DNA of 12,715 nucleotides, from NCBI GenBank assembly GCA_009781535.1, contig WQXX01000017.1, positions 1-12,715 of the forward strand, in the 5' to 3' direction. This DNA is from Coriobacteriia bacterium (GTDB lineage Bacteria > Actinomycetota > Coriobacteriia > Coriobacteriales > UBA8131). A model generated the notes under the pieces. That model had not been told where the DNA came from. It saw only the letters and a program-made list of their open reading frames with translations, and ran no database searches. The first letter of the stretch is position 1, and each line of letters opens with the position of its first letter. Shown here piece after piece: positions 5,858-11,157 of the stretch. A program made the position numbers and the translations under genes.

Positions 5858-6586
5858 ATGGCAACTATCGAACAGAACTATCACACCATCAAACAAGAGC
5901 TTGCCTCTGCGTGCATCCGCGCCGGTCGTAACCCCTTAGAGGTGAGGCTCGTCGCGGTGAGTAAGACTGTCGGGCCCGCAGAGATCCAACAGGCTATGAG
6001 CGCAGGGATAAAGGATTTTGCAGAAAACCGCACATTGCTATTCAAGCAACGGATTGAGACCTTTCCAGACCAACGGTGGCATTTCATTGGAACGATTCAG
6101 ACCAACAAGGTCAAGGATTTTGCCGGGCACGCTGCGCTTGTCCACTCGGTGGCATCTCAACGAGTCCTGCAGGCTATTGATGCACGCATGGCGCAACGCC
6201 TTGAGTACGCCAGAATTTCGCCGGAAGATGAGGGCTCGCATGTAGCTGTGGTACGGCAGCCGGTACTTATCGAAGTCAACGTCTCTGGCGAAGCAAGTAA
6301 AGACGGCGTTGCACCAGCTAACCTTGAGGAGCTTCTTTTCGCAGCGACAACAATGAAGCACATCAGCGTAGAAGGGCTTATGACCATGGCTCCTCTTGAT
6401 GATCCATCAAGAGCCAGAGCAGCTTTCAGTGGACTGCGCGAACTTCGCGACGCGCTGGCATCTCGCTTTACAGGCGCCGATAATGTTCGTTTGTTTGAGC
6501 TTTCGATGGGAATGACTGATGATTATGCGATTGCCATTGAAGAAGGTTCAACTATAATACGTATAGGAAGGGCTCTATGGAGCTGA
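5858..6586 (+). CDS. yggS: YggS/PLPBP-family pyridoxal-phosphate homeostasis protein
   Basis: A 242-residue single-domain PLP-binding protein with the fold-type III barrel of alanine racemase. It handles free pyridoxal phosphate and affects amino- and keto-acid balance rather than catalysing a defined reaction. Seen: the PLP lysine in LVAVSKT (Lys36), FAENR (family usually FGENR), WHFIGTIQTNK (74-84), the VNVSGEASKDG segment, GLMTMAPL, and the phosphate-binding end LSMGMTDDYAIAIEEGST followed by IRIGRALW. Length is normal. The ATG has AGGA five bases upstream. It sits between ftsZ and sepF, a conserved position in Gram-positive bacteria, but the 209-base gap after ftsZ leaves room for its own control. 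Confidence 0.96.
   Translation: MATIEQNYHTIKQELASACIRAGRNPLEVRLVAVSKTVGPAEIQQAMSAGIKDFAENRTLLFKQRIETFPDQRWHFIGTIQTNKVKDFAGHAALVHSVASQRVLQAIDARMAQRLEYARISPEDEGSHVAVVRQPVLIEVNVSGEASKDGVAPANLEELLFAATTMKHISVEGLMTMAPLDDPSRARAAFSGLRELRDALASRFTGADNVRLFELSMGMTDDYAIAIEEGSTIIRIGRALWS
6531..6558 (+). promoter_or_regulatory. Candidate sepF promoter inside the end of yggS
   Basis: TTGCCA (6531-6536), a 16-bp spacer and a perfect TATAAT (6553-6558) lie in the last codons of yggS, about 120 bases before the sepF start. It could drive sepF and the genes after it independently of ftsZ. The sequence also encodes conserved YggS residues, so a chance match is possible. Confidence 0.45.
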
Positions 6587-6679
6587 GGTTTCTAACAGAC
6601 AGGTGACCCACATCGAGGGTGGATCGTTGCACAAACAGACCTTATTTGTAGCAGGTTCAAGGATCTAGAGGGAGACACA

Positions 6680-7918
6680 ATGGGAATTCTCGATTCCATA
6701 AAAGGCCGATTGCCTGGTAATTCAAACAGCAAAAGCGGCAAAAATAACTATCAGGAATATGACGAATATCCGCAAGAGCGCGACGGATATGATGAGAGCG
6801 ACATGTATGATGATGAGTACGCTGGTCAGCTTTCTGATGAAAGTGAGGTCGATGACTCGTCGATCGGCTCCTCGGGCGGCTCGCGCGGGAGTTCATCGGG
6901 CAGTAGGTTCGGCAATACGCGGAGCTATCACAACAACACCTCAGTACCTCTGATTTCGATGGCAGATGTACGTTCCCAGGAGCTGCCTCCGCTTGATGCG
7001 AAACGAACCCCGCAGAGAAGTACCATCTACTCACGCAACGAGCGCGCGATAGCTTCGGCGCGCGAAGCAGCATCCCTGAATACTGGTGATGATTTCGGCG
7101 TCTCTCAAACAGAAACGATGTACACATCCCCGTATTATGATGATACCCCGGCGGTTACAGCAGAGGTGTTTGCCCAATCAGGCACCCAGACTTTTGCTGA
7201 ACTTCATGCAGCGCGTCAGCGGATAGGACAGCGTGCCGAGCAGCCTATCGATCCACGTGTTGGGCAGTCCAATGGGCAAGCTCTTGATTCGCTGGTTACC
7301 ACACCACTTGATTCGCGCACAGACCAGCTTTCTGACCCCAGAAGAAACCCAGGCATCGACCCACGCGTAAACCAAGCTATCGACCCGCGTGTTAATCAAC
7401 GAGCTGCACAATCCCTTGGGCAATTCGACCCGCGTATGAATCAGATAGCTGATCCACGGATCAACCAACGCGTTGGCCGCAACCCTGATAGAGTAACGTC
7501 CAGGGTATCAGCGTCTCCGGTTTCCATGCATGGCGCTGCATCGGCAACAAATGGGCGAGGTCCCGCTAGCGTTGCAAACTCCCCGGCTTATTACACAAGT
7601 CGCTCAGGTCCTACCATACAGCGCCAAACTCAGCAAGCTAGTCAAGCCTTTCGGCAGCTAGCCGTCATCCGGCCGACCACCTATGCCGACTCAGAGCAGG
7701 TTGCAGTTGCTTTGCGTTCCGGCGCGGCGGTTGCTATCGATCTTACACAAGTGCGCGCTGAGCTCGCAAAGCGCATCCTGGACTTTTCGTTTGGCGCCGC
7801 CGCCGCGCTTGAAGCCCAGGTTGCAGGACTGAGTAATCGGGTATATGCGATAACAAGGGATTATGCGCTTACAGACGACGAGCGGGAGCTGCTTGTGGCA
7901 CGAGGCGTCCTGCGCTGA
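6680..7918 (+). CDS. sepF: SepF, FtsZ membrane-anchoring protein, with an extremely long linker
   Basis: SepF tethers FtsZ filaments to the membrane by an N-terminal amphipathic helix and a C-terminal domain that binds the FtsZ tail. Here MGILDSIKGRL fits the helix. The C-terminal domain (about 324-395) is recognisable by LAVIRPTTYADSEQVA, AAVAIDLT and KRILDFSFGAAAAL, closely following the family pattern. Between them lies about 300 residues of low-complexity, probably disordered chain: an acidic Tyr/Asp/Ser stretch (22-60), a Gly/Ser stretch (62-76), and seven degenerate heptads of the form (I)DPR(V)NQ at about 190-265. Usual SepF length is about 150-220 residues, so 412 is exceptional. The heptads differ at synonymous positions, so they are not a recent DNA duplication. 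The start has AGGGAG upstream. No frameshift is apparent. Confidence 0.93.
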   Translation: MGILDSIKGRLPGNSNSKSGKNNYQEYDEYPQERDGYDESDMYDDEYAGQLSDESEVDDSSIGSSGGSRGSSSGSRFGNTRSYHNNTSVPLISMADVRSQELPPLDAKRTPQRSTIYSRNERAIASAREAASLNTGDDFGVSQTETMYTSPYYDDTPAVTAEVFAQSGTQTFAELHAARQRIGQRAEQPIDPRVGQSNGQALDSLVTTPLDSRTDQLSDPRRNPGIDPRVNQAIDPRVNQRAAQSLGQFDPRMNQIADPRINQRVGRNPDRVTSRVSASPVSMHGAASATNGRGPASVANSPAYYTSRSGPTIQRQTQQASQAFRQLAVIRPTTYADSEQVAVALRSGAAVAIDLTQVRAELAKRILDFSFGAAAALEAQVAGLSNRVYAITRDYALTDDERELLVARGVLR

Positions 7919-7960
7919 GAAACGTACATGGCAAGAGGCTCGCAATCTGCATGGAGCGTT

Positions 7961-7988
7961 GAGCATAAAGCGCCGAGCATAAAGCGTC
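7961..7988. repeat. 14-bp tandem duplication before proC
   Basis: GAGCATAAAGCGCC (7961-7974) is followed directly by GAGCATAAAGCGTC (7975-7988), differing at one base. It lies in the 106-base sepF-proC gap, before the proC ribosome-binding site AAAAGGA (8013-8019). Probably a small slippage duplication; no function evident. Confidence 0.6.
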
Positions 7989-8024
7989 CAGCGCTAAAGA
8001 ATTACAATCGAGAAAAGGACTTGA

Positions 8025-8846
8025 ATGAAAGATGATATCGCTTTGCGTCTCGGGACCATAGCTCTTATCGGGGGCGGTAGGATGGGGGAAGCCATCGTGT
8101 CCGGTCTTGTTAATGGCGCGCTGTTTGATCCGGATTCCATCATTATCGCCGAAACCATGGAAGAACGCCGTGAGTACCTCGAAGCCACATACGGGGTTGC
8201 CTGCGTGGATGACGGCGCGCGCATCAAACATCCGACAACATGTCTGATTGCTGTCAAGCCGCAGGTATTCAAAAGTGTAGCCGCACATCTGGTTGCAAGC
8301 GAAAGCTTCGACCCGCTCCGTGTTATATCCATTGCCGCAGGGATCACGACTGCCACGATACAGGAGTTCTTCCCTAAGGCTGCGGTTATTCGCGTCATGC
8401 CCAATACGCCGCTGATGGTGAGCGCAGGCATGAGCGCTGTTGCCACCGCCGAAGGTACGCTTCCAAGTGAGGGAGAGCTTGTCCGAGAGTTGTTCTCATT
8501 AATAGGTGAGGCAGTCGTTTTAGACGAGAGCCTCATCAATGCGGCGACGGCTATCAATGGCTCGGGACCTGCTTATTTCGCACGCTTTGTACTTGAATTG
8601 GCTTGCGCTGGCGTTCGCGTGGGCTTGGATCCAACTGACAGCCTCCTTCTTGCCCGACAGACTATGGCAGGAACCGCGCGTCTTTTAGAATTTGGAGATA
8701 TGAGCCCTGAGGCGCTCATTGCAGCGGTCGCCAGCCCAGGAGGCACAACAGAAGCTGCCTTGGCGTCTTTCAATGAGACTGGTCTTGCACAAACCATCGA
8801 TTCAGCCGTCCAAGCTGCGGTCAAAAGGGCAGAGGAATTGGCATGA
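8025..8846 (+). CDS. proC: Pyrroline-5-carboxylate reductase
   Basis: ProC catalyses the last step of proline synthesis, reducing pyrroline-5-carboxylate with NAD(P)H. The 273 residues match the usual length. Seen: the nucleotide-binding turn ALIGGGRMGEAI (13-24), IAVKPQ (75-80), VMPNTPLMVSAGMS (124-137), the substrate and dimer region AINGSGPAYF (176-185), and VASPGGTTEAAL (235-246). The ATG is preceded by AAAAGGA five bases upstream. Its stop overlaps the yggT start as ATGA, so the two are translationally coupled. proC inside the division cluster is a recurring gene order in Gram-positive bacteria, although the enzyme has no direct role in division. Confidence 0.97.
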   Translation: MKDDIALRLGTIALIGGGRMGEAIVSGLVNGALFDPDSIIIAETMEERREYLEATYGVACVDDGARIKHPTTCLIAVKPQVFKSVAAHLVASESFDPLRVISIAAGITTATIQEFFPKAAVIRVMPNTPLMVSAGMSAVATAEGTLPSEGELVRELFSLIGEAVVLDESLINAATAINGSGPAYFARFVLELACAGVRVGLDPTDSLLLARQTMAGTARLLEFGDMSPEALIAAVASPGGTTEAALASFNETGLAQTIDSAVQAAVKRAEELA

Positions 8847-9154
8847 TTGCAGCCATTGTGATCAATACCAGAGTCTTTCTGGGGGTCATTAACGTTGTCA
8901 ACACCCTCGGAGTGATCTATACATTCATCATCTTTGGATGGGCGTTGCTATCATGGTTCAAGCACAGAAGGGGTGTCATCAGCGATATCTATAATCTGCT
9001 CGACAAGTTAGCTGGGCCCTTTGTGCGTTTGTTTCGCCGCTTTGTACCTGCCGTTGGCGGGCTCGATTTCACTCCGTTGATTGCGATGGTTGTTGTCCAG
9101 CTTACCACCCAGCTCTTGCTTTTAGTGTTTAGTATTTTCTTTTCGCCGTACTAG
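8843..9154 (+). CDS. yggT: YggT-family small membrane protein
   Basis: A 103-residue protein with two membrane segments (about 19-36 and 78-100) around a basic amphipathic middle. The segment LAGPFVRLFRRFVPAVGGLDF (with an R-x-x-R-R-x-x-P core and G-G-x-D-F) and the preceding ALLSW are the family hallmark. YggT proteins are encoded beside sepF and divIVA in many Gram-positive bacteria and have been linked to division and osmotic tolerance; their molecular role is not settled. The ATG overlaps the proC stop by four bases, with AGAGGA upstream as ribosome-binding site. Confidence 0.93.
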   Translation: MIAAIVINTRVFLGVINVVNTLGVIYTFIIFGWALLSWFKHRRGVISDIYNLLDKLAGPFVRLFRRFVPAVGGLDFTPLIAMVVVQLTTQLLLLVFSIFFSPY

Positions 9155-9220
9155 TTCTTCCAGTTATGTCCGCTACTTATGCTAAGATAAGAGTTGAGCT
9201 GCACGAGAATCTATTAGGAA

Positions 9221-9298
9221 GGTCCGACGATCAATCGGACCAGGGGTAATGTCCAGCGAATCGCTGGAACGGAAGAAAGTCCAGAATGCTTCTGGGCT
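9221..9298 (+). promoter_or_regulatory. Three tandem hairpins in the divIVA leader
   Basis: Three stem-loops follow each other in the 167-base yggT-divIVA gap. First: GGTCCGA (9221-9227) with TCGGACC (9235-9241). Second: TCCAGCG with CGCTGGA (9252-9268, loop AAT). Third: AGTCCAGAA (9278-9286) with TTCTGGGCT (9290-9298), one T-G pair and loop TGC. The last two share GTCCAG. None has a T-run, so they are not ordinary terminators. They end 11 bases before the divIVA ribosome-binding site, so control of translation or RNA stability is plausible. No known riboswitch family was recognised. Confidence 0.5.
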
Positions 9299-9321
9299 GT
9301 TGTATGAAGAAAGGATCCATT

Positions 9322-10137
9322 ATGGCTATAACTGCTTTGGATATCCAACAACAGAGTTTTGGTACCTCACGTCACGGTTACGACCCACAGGAGGTGGATA
9401 TCTTTCTCGAGAAGATCGCTTCAGAGATTGATAACTACAATCGTGCGCTGCTCGAGGCAAAAGGTCGTTATGAGGCTGCTGAAGCTCGCGCCCAGGCAGC
9501 AGAGTTTCGCGCTTCCGCCGCCGCCGCTGCTCCTCCTGTTGCTCCTCCAGCGCCGGTTGTAAAAACGGTCGTAGCAAGCACGGTGAGTGAAGACCAGATA
9601 TCAAGAGCCTTTATCGCTGCGCAAAAAAGCGCAGACGCCATGAAGGAAGAAGCTCGTGCCGAGGCTGAGAAGACATATCGCGAGGCAGAGAAACGTGGTC
9701 GTGACATTGTACGTGACGCGATGGCAGAAAAGGCTCATATACTTGATGAAGTCGATCGCCTTCGTGAGTCCTGCGAGAAGTTCCGTAGCGAATACCTGTC
9801 GCTGTTGAATCATTTTGCAGCCGACGCCAAGAAGGTCATGCCTGTGATCGAGGCGGCAGTTCCCGATATCGCAGTCTCGAAAGCATCAAAACCGGAAGCC
9901 CCGGATTTTACCTCACAATACAACGCGGCATACGCGCCGCCGCAACCTGTCGTAGCTGAGAGTGTCTATGTTGCCAGCGCCGCAGCTGCTGCTACGGTTG
10001 TCATGCCGGTGGTCGAGGAAAGCTACGTTGAAGAGGTTTATGTAGACGAGGACGTCTTCGATGCTCCGGAAGAAAGAAGAGACGTCCAAGGCATCATAGA
10101 TTTTGATGATGAGCTGGACATCGAGGAGATCGACTAA
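9322..10137 (+). CDS. divIVA: DivIVA/Wag31-family polar and septal scaffold protein
   Basis: A 271-residue coiled-coil protein that binds negatively curved membrane at poles and septa and recruits growth or division factors. The N-terminal domain is clear: ALDIQQQSFGTSRHGYDPQEVDIFL (start near residue 5), with the conserved G-Y-D-x-x-E-V-D-x-F-L pattern. A first helix (about 22-66) is followed by an Ala/Pro linker (67-80), a long second coiled coil (about 88-172), and a disordered acidic C-terminus. The long linker between the two helical parts resembles actinobacterial Wag31. The start at 9322 is chosen because GAAAGGA (9309-9315) lies 6 bases upstream and the family usually begins just before the ALDI segment; ATGs at 9286 and 9304 are in frame but poorly placed. 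Confidence 0.95.
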   Translation: MAITALDIQQQSFGTSRHGYDPQEVDIFLEKIASEIDNYNRALLEAKGRYEAAEARAQAAEFRASAAAAAPPVAPPAPVVKTVVASTVSEDQISRAFIAAQKSADAMKEEARAEAEKTYREAEKRGRDIVRDAMAEKAHILDEVDRLRESCEKFRSEYLSLLNHFAADAKKVMPVIEAAVPDIAVSKASKPEAPDFTSQYNAAYAPPQPVVAESVYVASAAAAATVVMPVVEESYVEEVYVDEDVFDAPEERRDVQGIIDFDDELDIEEID

Positions 10138-10142
10138 AGGTC

Positions 10143-10415
10143 TTGCCCCTGAATGTGCGTATCAAAGTAACGCCCCGTGCGTCTATTAATGCTGTCGTTG
10201 GATGGCTTGATGAAGCGCACGAGGAGCTTTCGCTAAAAGTGACCGCTGCCGCCGAGGGAGGAAAGGCGAATGCAGCGGTCATTGAGCTATTGGCGCATGA
10301 ATTGGACATTCCCAAATCTTCGGTGACCATCCAGCGAGGCCATACCTCACGCCACAAGTTGGTTGCTATTGATGTTGATGCTGCGGACTTAGACATATGG
10401 CTTAAGCGCTTCTGA
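10143..10415 (+). CDS. DUF167/YggU-family protein
   Basis: A 90-residue protein of the YggU (DUF167) family, a small alpha/beta fold of unknown function. Seen: IKVTPRASINAVVG at the N-terminus, LSLKVTAAAEGGKANAAVIELLA in the centre (the family's 'v.ApPveGkANkali..La' region) and VTIQRGHTSRHK (the family's 'v.i..G..sr.K' region). The start is uncertain: TTG at 10143, five bases after the divIVA stop, gives the usual family length, and AAAGG lies almost too close to it; GTG at 10155 is an alternative. It appears to be the last gene of the division operon; a hairpin overlaps its stop codon. Confidence 0.85.
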   Translation: MPLNVRIKVTPRASINAVVGWLDEAHEELSLKVTAAAEGGKANAAVIELLAHELDIPKSSVTIQRGHTSRHKLVAIDVDAADLDIWLKRF

Positions 10416-10427
10416 ATCCTCAGAAGC
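10408..10427 (+). terminator. Hairpin overlapping the stop of the last operon gene
   Basis: GCTTCTGA (10408-10415) pairs perfectly with TCAGAAGC (10420-10427) around loop ATCC. The stop codon is inside the 5' arm. No T-run follows, so it may be a 3'-end stabiliser or a weak terminator of the division operon. Confidence 0.4.
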
Positions 10428-10502
10428 AGGATTGCCTATCGCCATAGTCAACTCAGTAGTGGTGAGATTGAGATTTTCTCATGCACGCATCGGAACATTT
10501 GG

Positions 10503-10508
10503 TATACT
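10503..10508 (+). promoter_or_regulatory. Candidate -10 of the tRNA-Phe promoter
   Basis: TATACT lies 16 bases upstream of the first tRNA base, a fitting distance for a tRNA promoter with a very short leader. A matching -35 was not found: the 17-bp position reads CATGCA. Confidence 0.5.
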
Positions 10509-10524
10509 GTCTCCTTGCAAATGT

Positions 10525-10600
10525 GGTCGGGTAGCTCAGTTGGTAGAGCAGCGGACTGAAAATCCGCGTGCCGAGGGTTCAAGTCCCCCTCCGACCACCA
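10525..10600 (+). tRNA. tRNA-Phe (anticodon GAA)
   Basis: A 76-base cloverleaf. Acceptor GGTCGGG (10525-10531) pairs with TCCGACC (10590-10596) with one G-T pair at 7-66. The D arm is GCTC/GAGC with loop AGTTGGTA. The anticodon stem GCGGA/TCCGC encloses CTGAAAA, giving anticodon GAA at 10558-10560. The T arm GAGGG-TTCAAGT-CCCCC carries an A-C mismatch at 50-64 (10574 with 10588). CCA is encoded at 10598-10600. Confidence 0.96.
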
Positions 10601-10663
10601 CTACACCCCTGCGGGCTTTCAGCCCGCAGGGGTGTAGTGCTTAAAGGGAAGGGACTTGAACCC
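10575..10663. repeat. T-arm of tRNA-Phe and its exact inverted copy
   Basis: GGGTTCAAGTCCC in the tRNA T arm (10575-10587) recurs as its exact reverse complement, GGGACTTGAACCC, at 10651-10663. The centre of this 13-bp inverted repeat is 10619, which is also the centre of the hairpin at 10599-10639. The two therefore form one interrupted palindrome running from inside the tRNA into its flank. Between the two paired blocks only about a third of positions match. Confidence 0.8.
10599..10639 (+). terminator. Very strong hairpin beginning in the tRNA CCA end
   Basis: CTACACCCCTGCGGGCT (10601-10617) pairs perfectly with AGCCCGCAGGGGTGTAG (10621-10637) around TTC. Pairing continues outward with two more base pairs that use the last C and A of the tRNA's CCA, giving 19 bp. 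The following TGCTTAAAG is not a T-run. It could end transcription without a tail, or act as a processing signal that shields the precursor's 3' end. Confidence 0.55.
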
Positions 10664-10671
10664 GCAAGATT

Positions 10672-10692
10672 CGGCAGTCCAGTGGACTGCCG
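10672..10692. repeat. Perfect 9-bp hairpin
   Basis: CGGCAGTCC (10672-10680) and GGACTGCCG (10684-10692) are perfectly complementary around AGT. No T-run follows on either strand. It lies just after the inverted T-arm copy and would form readily in an RNA reading through from the tRNA gene. Confidence 0.7.
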
Positions 10693-10787
10693 GAGGAGCA
10701 GCGAGCCTGCGAGCGCGACGAGTGACAGATGTGCAGATACAGGCAACAGAGTGGAAAATGAATGGGGCATGCTTGCGAAGCGTTAAG

Positions 10788-10809
10788 AAATGCGCCGGTG
10801 GCGCATTTT
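10788..10809 (+). terminator. Intrinsic terminator in the tRNA-Phe flank
   Basis: AAATGCGCC (10788-10796) pairs with GGCGCATTT (10800-10808) around GGT, and the run of four Ts at 10806-10809 completes a compact intrinsic terminator. It is 188 bases after the tRNA, so a read-through transcript from the tRNA promoter would carry all the hairpins described here. The pairing is near-symmetric, so it may also act leftward. Confidence 0.65.
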
Positions 10810-10944
10810 AGCTGAGCGGTCCGAGCGCTTGCGCGAGGTCTCATGATTTGCAAAACAAAGCATGCAAGTCCCCATTAAAGAGAAGGGACTTAGAGCCAGA
10901 TGCTTTTCATTGAAAACCAGTGTATTTCCCAAGATGCATCATGT

Positions 10945-11111
10945 TTTTGGCACAAAATTGCGGTTGTGTGCTCGAACACCTCATTTCTGACCCCCTCTTT
11001 CTATCATTTCAGCCCTGTGTTTCCGATTTTCACTCAAAAATGCCCCTTTTCAACCCGGGCACAACCGGTTTTCGGGTAAATTCAATACACAAACGAAAAA
11101 TCGTGCCAAAA
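10945..11111. repeat. Segment bounded by 9-bp inverted repeats, possible small element remnant
   Basis: TTTTGGCAC (10945-10953) and GTGCCAAAA (11103-11111) are perfect inverted repeats, with weaker similarity extending inward to about 14 of 18 bases. Further inside, CGGTTGTG (10961-10968) and CACAACCG (11060-11067) are also inverted. The segment is about 167 bp, has no coding content and looks more AT-rich than its surroundings. The layout resembles a miniature inverted-repeat element, but no target-site duplication is evident. Confidence 0.35.
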
Positions 11112-11157
11112 GTCGCTATCAAAGAAGGATCACTCGTCGGCGTTTCTTTGCCCAGCA

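Larger units (their letters stand above)
10641..10891. repeat. Direct repeat TTAAAGnGAAGGGACTT flanking the hairpin block
   Basis: TTAAAGGGAAGGGACTT (10641-10657) recurs as TTAAAGAGAAGGGACTT (10875-10891), one difference in 17, 234 bp apart. The second copy also forms a hairpin with AAGTCCC at 10866-10872. The repeats bracket the hairpin at 10672-10692 and the terminator, so they could be the edges of an inserted element. Confidence 0.6.
10601..11157. other. Gene-free, hairpin-rich flank of tRNA-Phe
   Basis: No credible protein gene is seen in these 557 bases. The open frames at 10568-10786 and 10920-11201 have no family character, and the first is largely an antisense T-arm translation. The stretch holds hairpins at 10599-10639, 10672-10692 and 10866-10891, a terminator at 10788-10809, a repeated AAGGGACTT motif, and an inverted-repeat-bounded segment at 10945-11111. 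It could be an integration scar or a repeat element tied to tRNA genes. Confidence 0.5.

Noticed and set aside
9241..9298. GAAGAAAGTCC followed by a hairpin resembles the GGAAAGTCCGGGCT core of RNase P RNA
   Set aside because: The stretch is far too short, the surrounding conserved helices and the second conserved half are missing, and divIVA begins right after it.
10640..10740. A second tRNA gene on the minus strand, suggested by GCGGGTTCAAGTCCC
   Set aside because: No acceptor pairing, no anticodon arm (the candidate stem pairs through to a three-base loop) and a mismatched T stem.
10568..10786. 72-residue open frame ending just before the terminator
   Set aside because: It starts inside the tRNA gene and its first half is a translation of tRNA, hairpin and antisense T-arm; no ribosome-binding site or family. 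Kept only as a marker of a possible repeat element.
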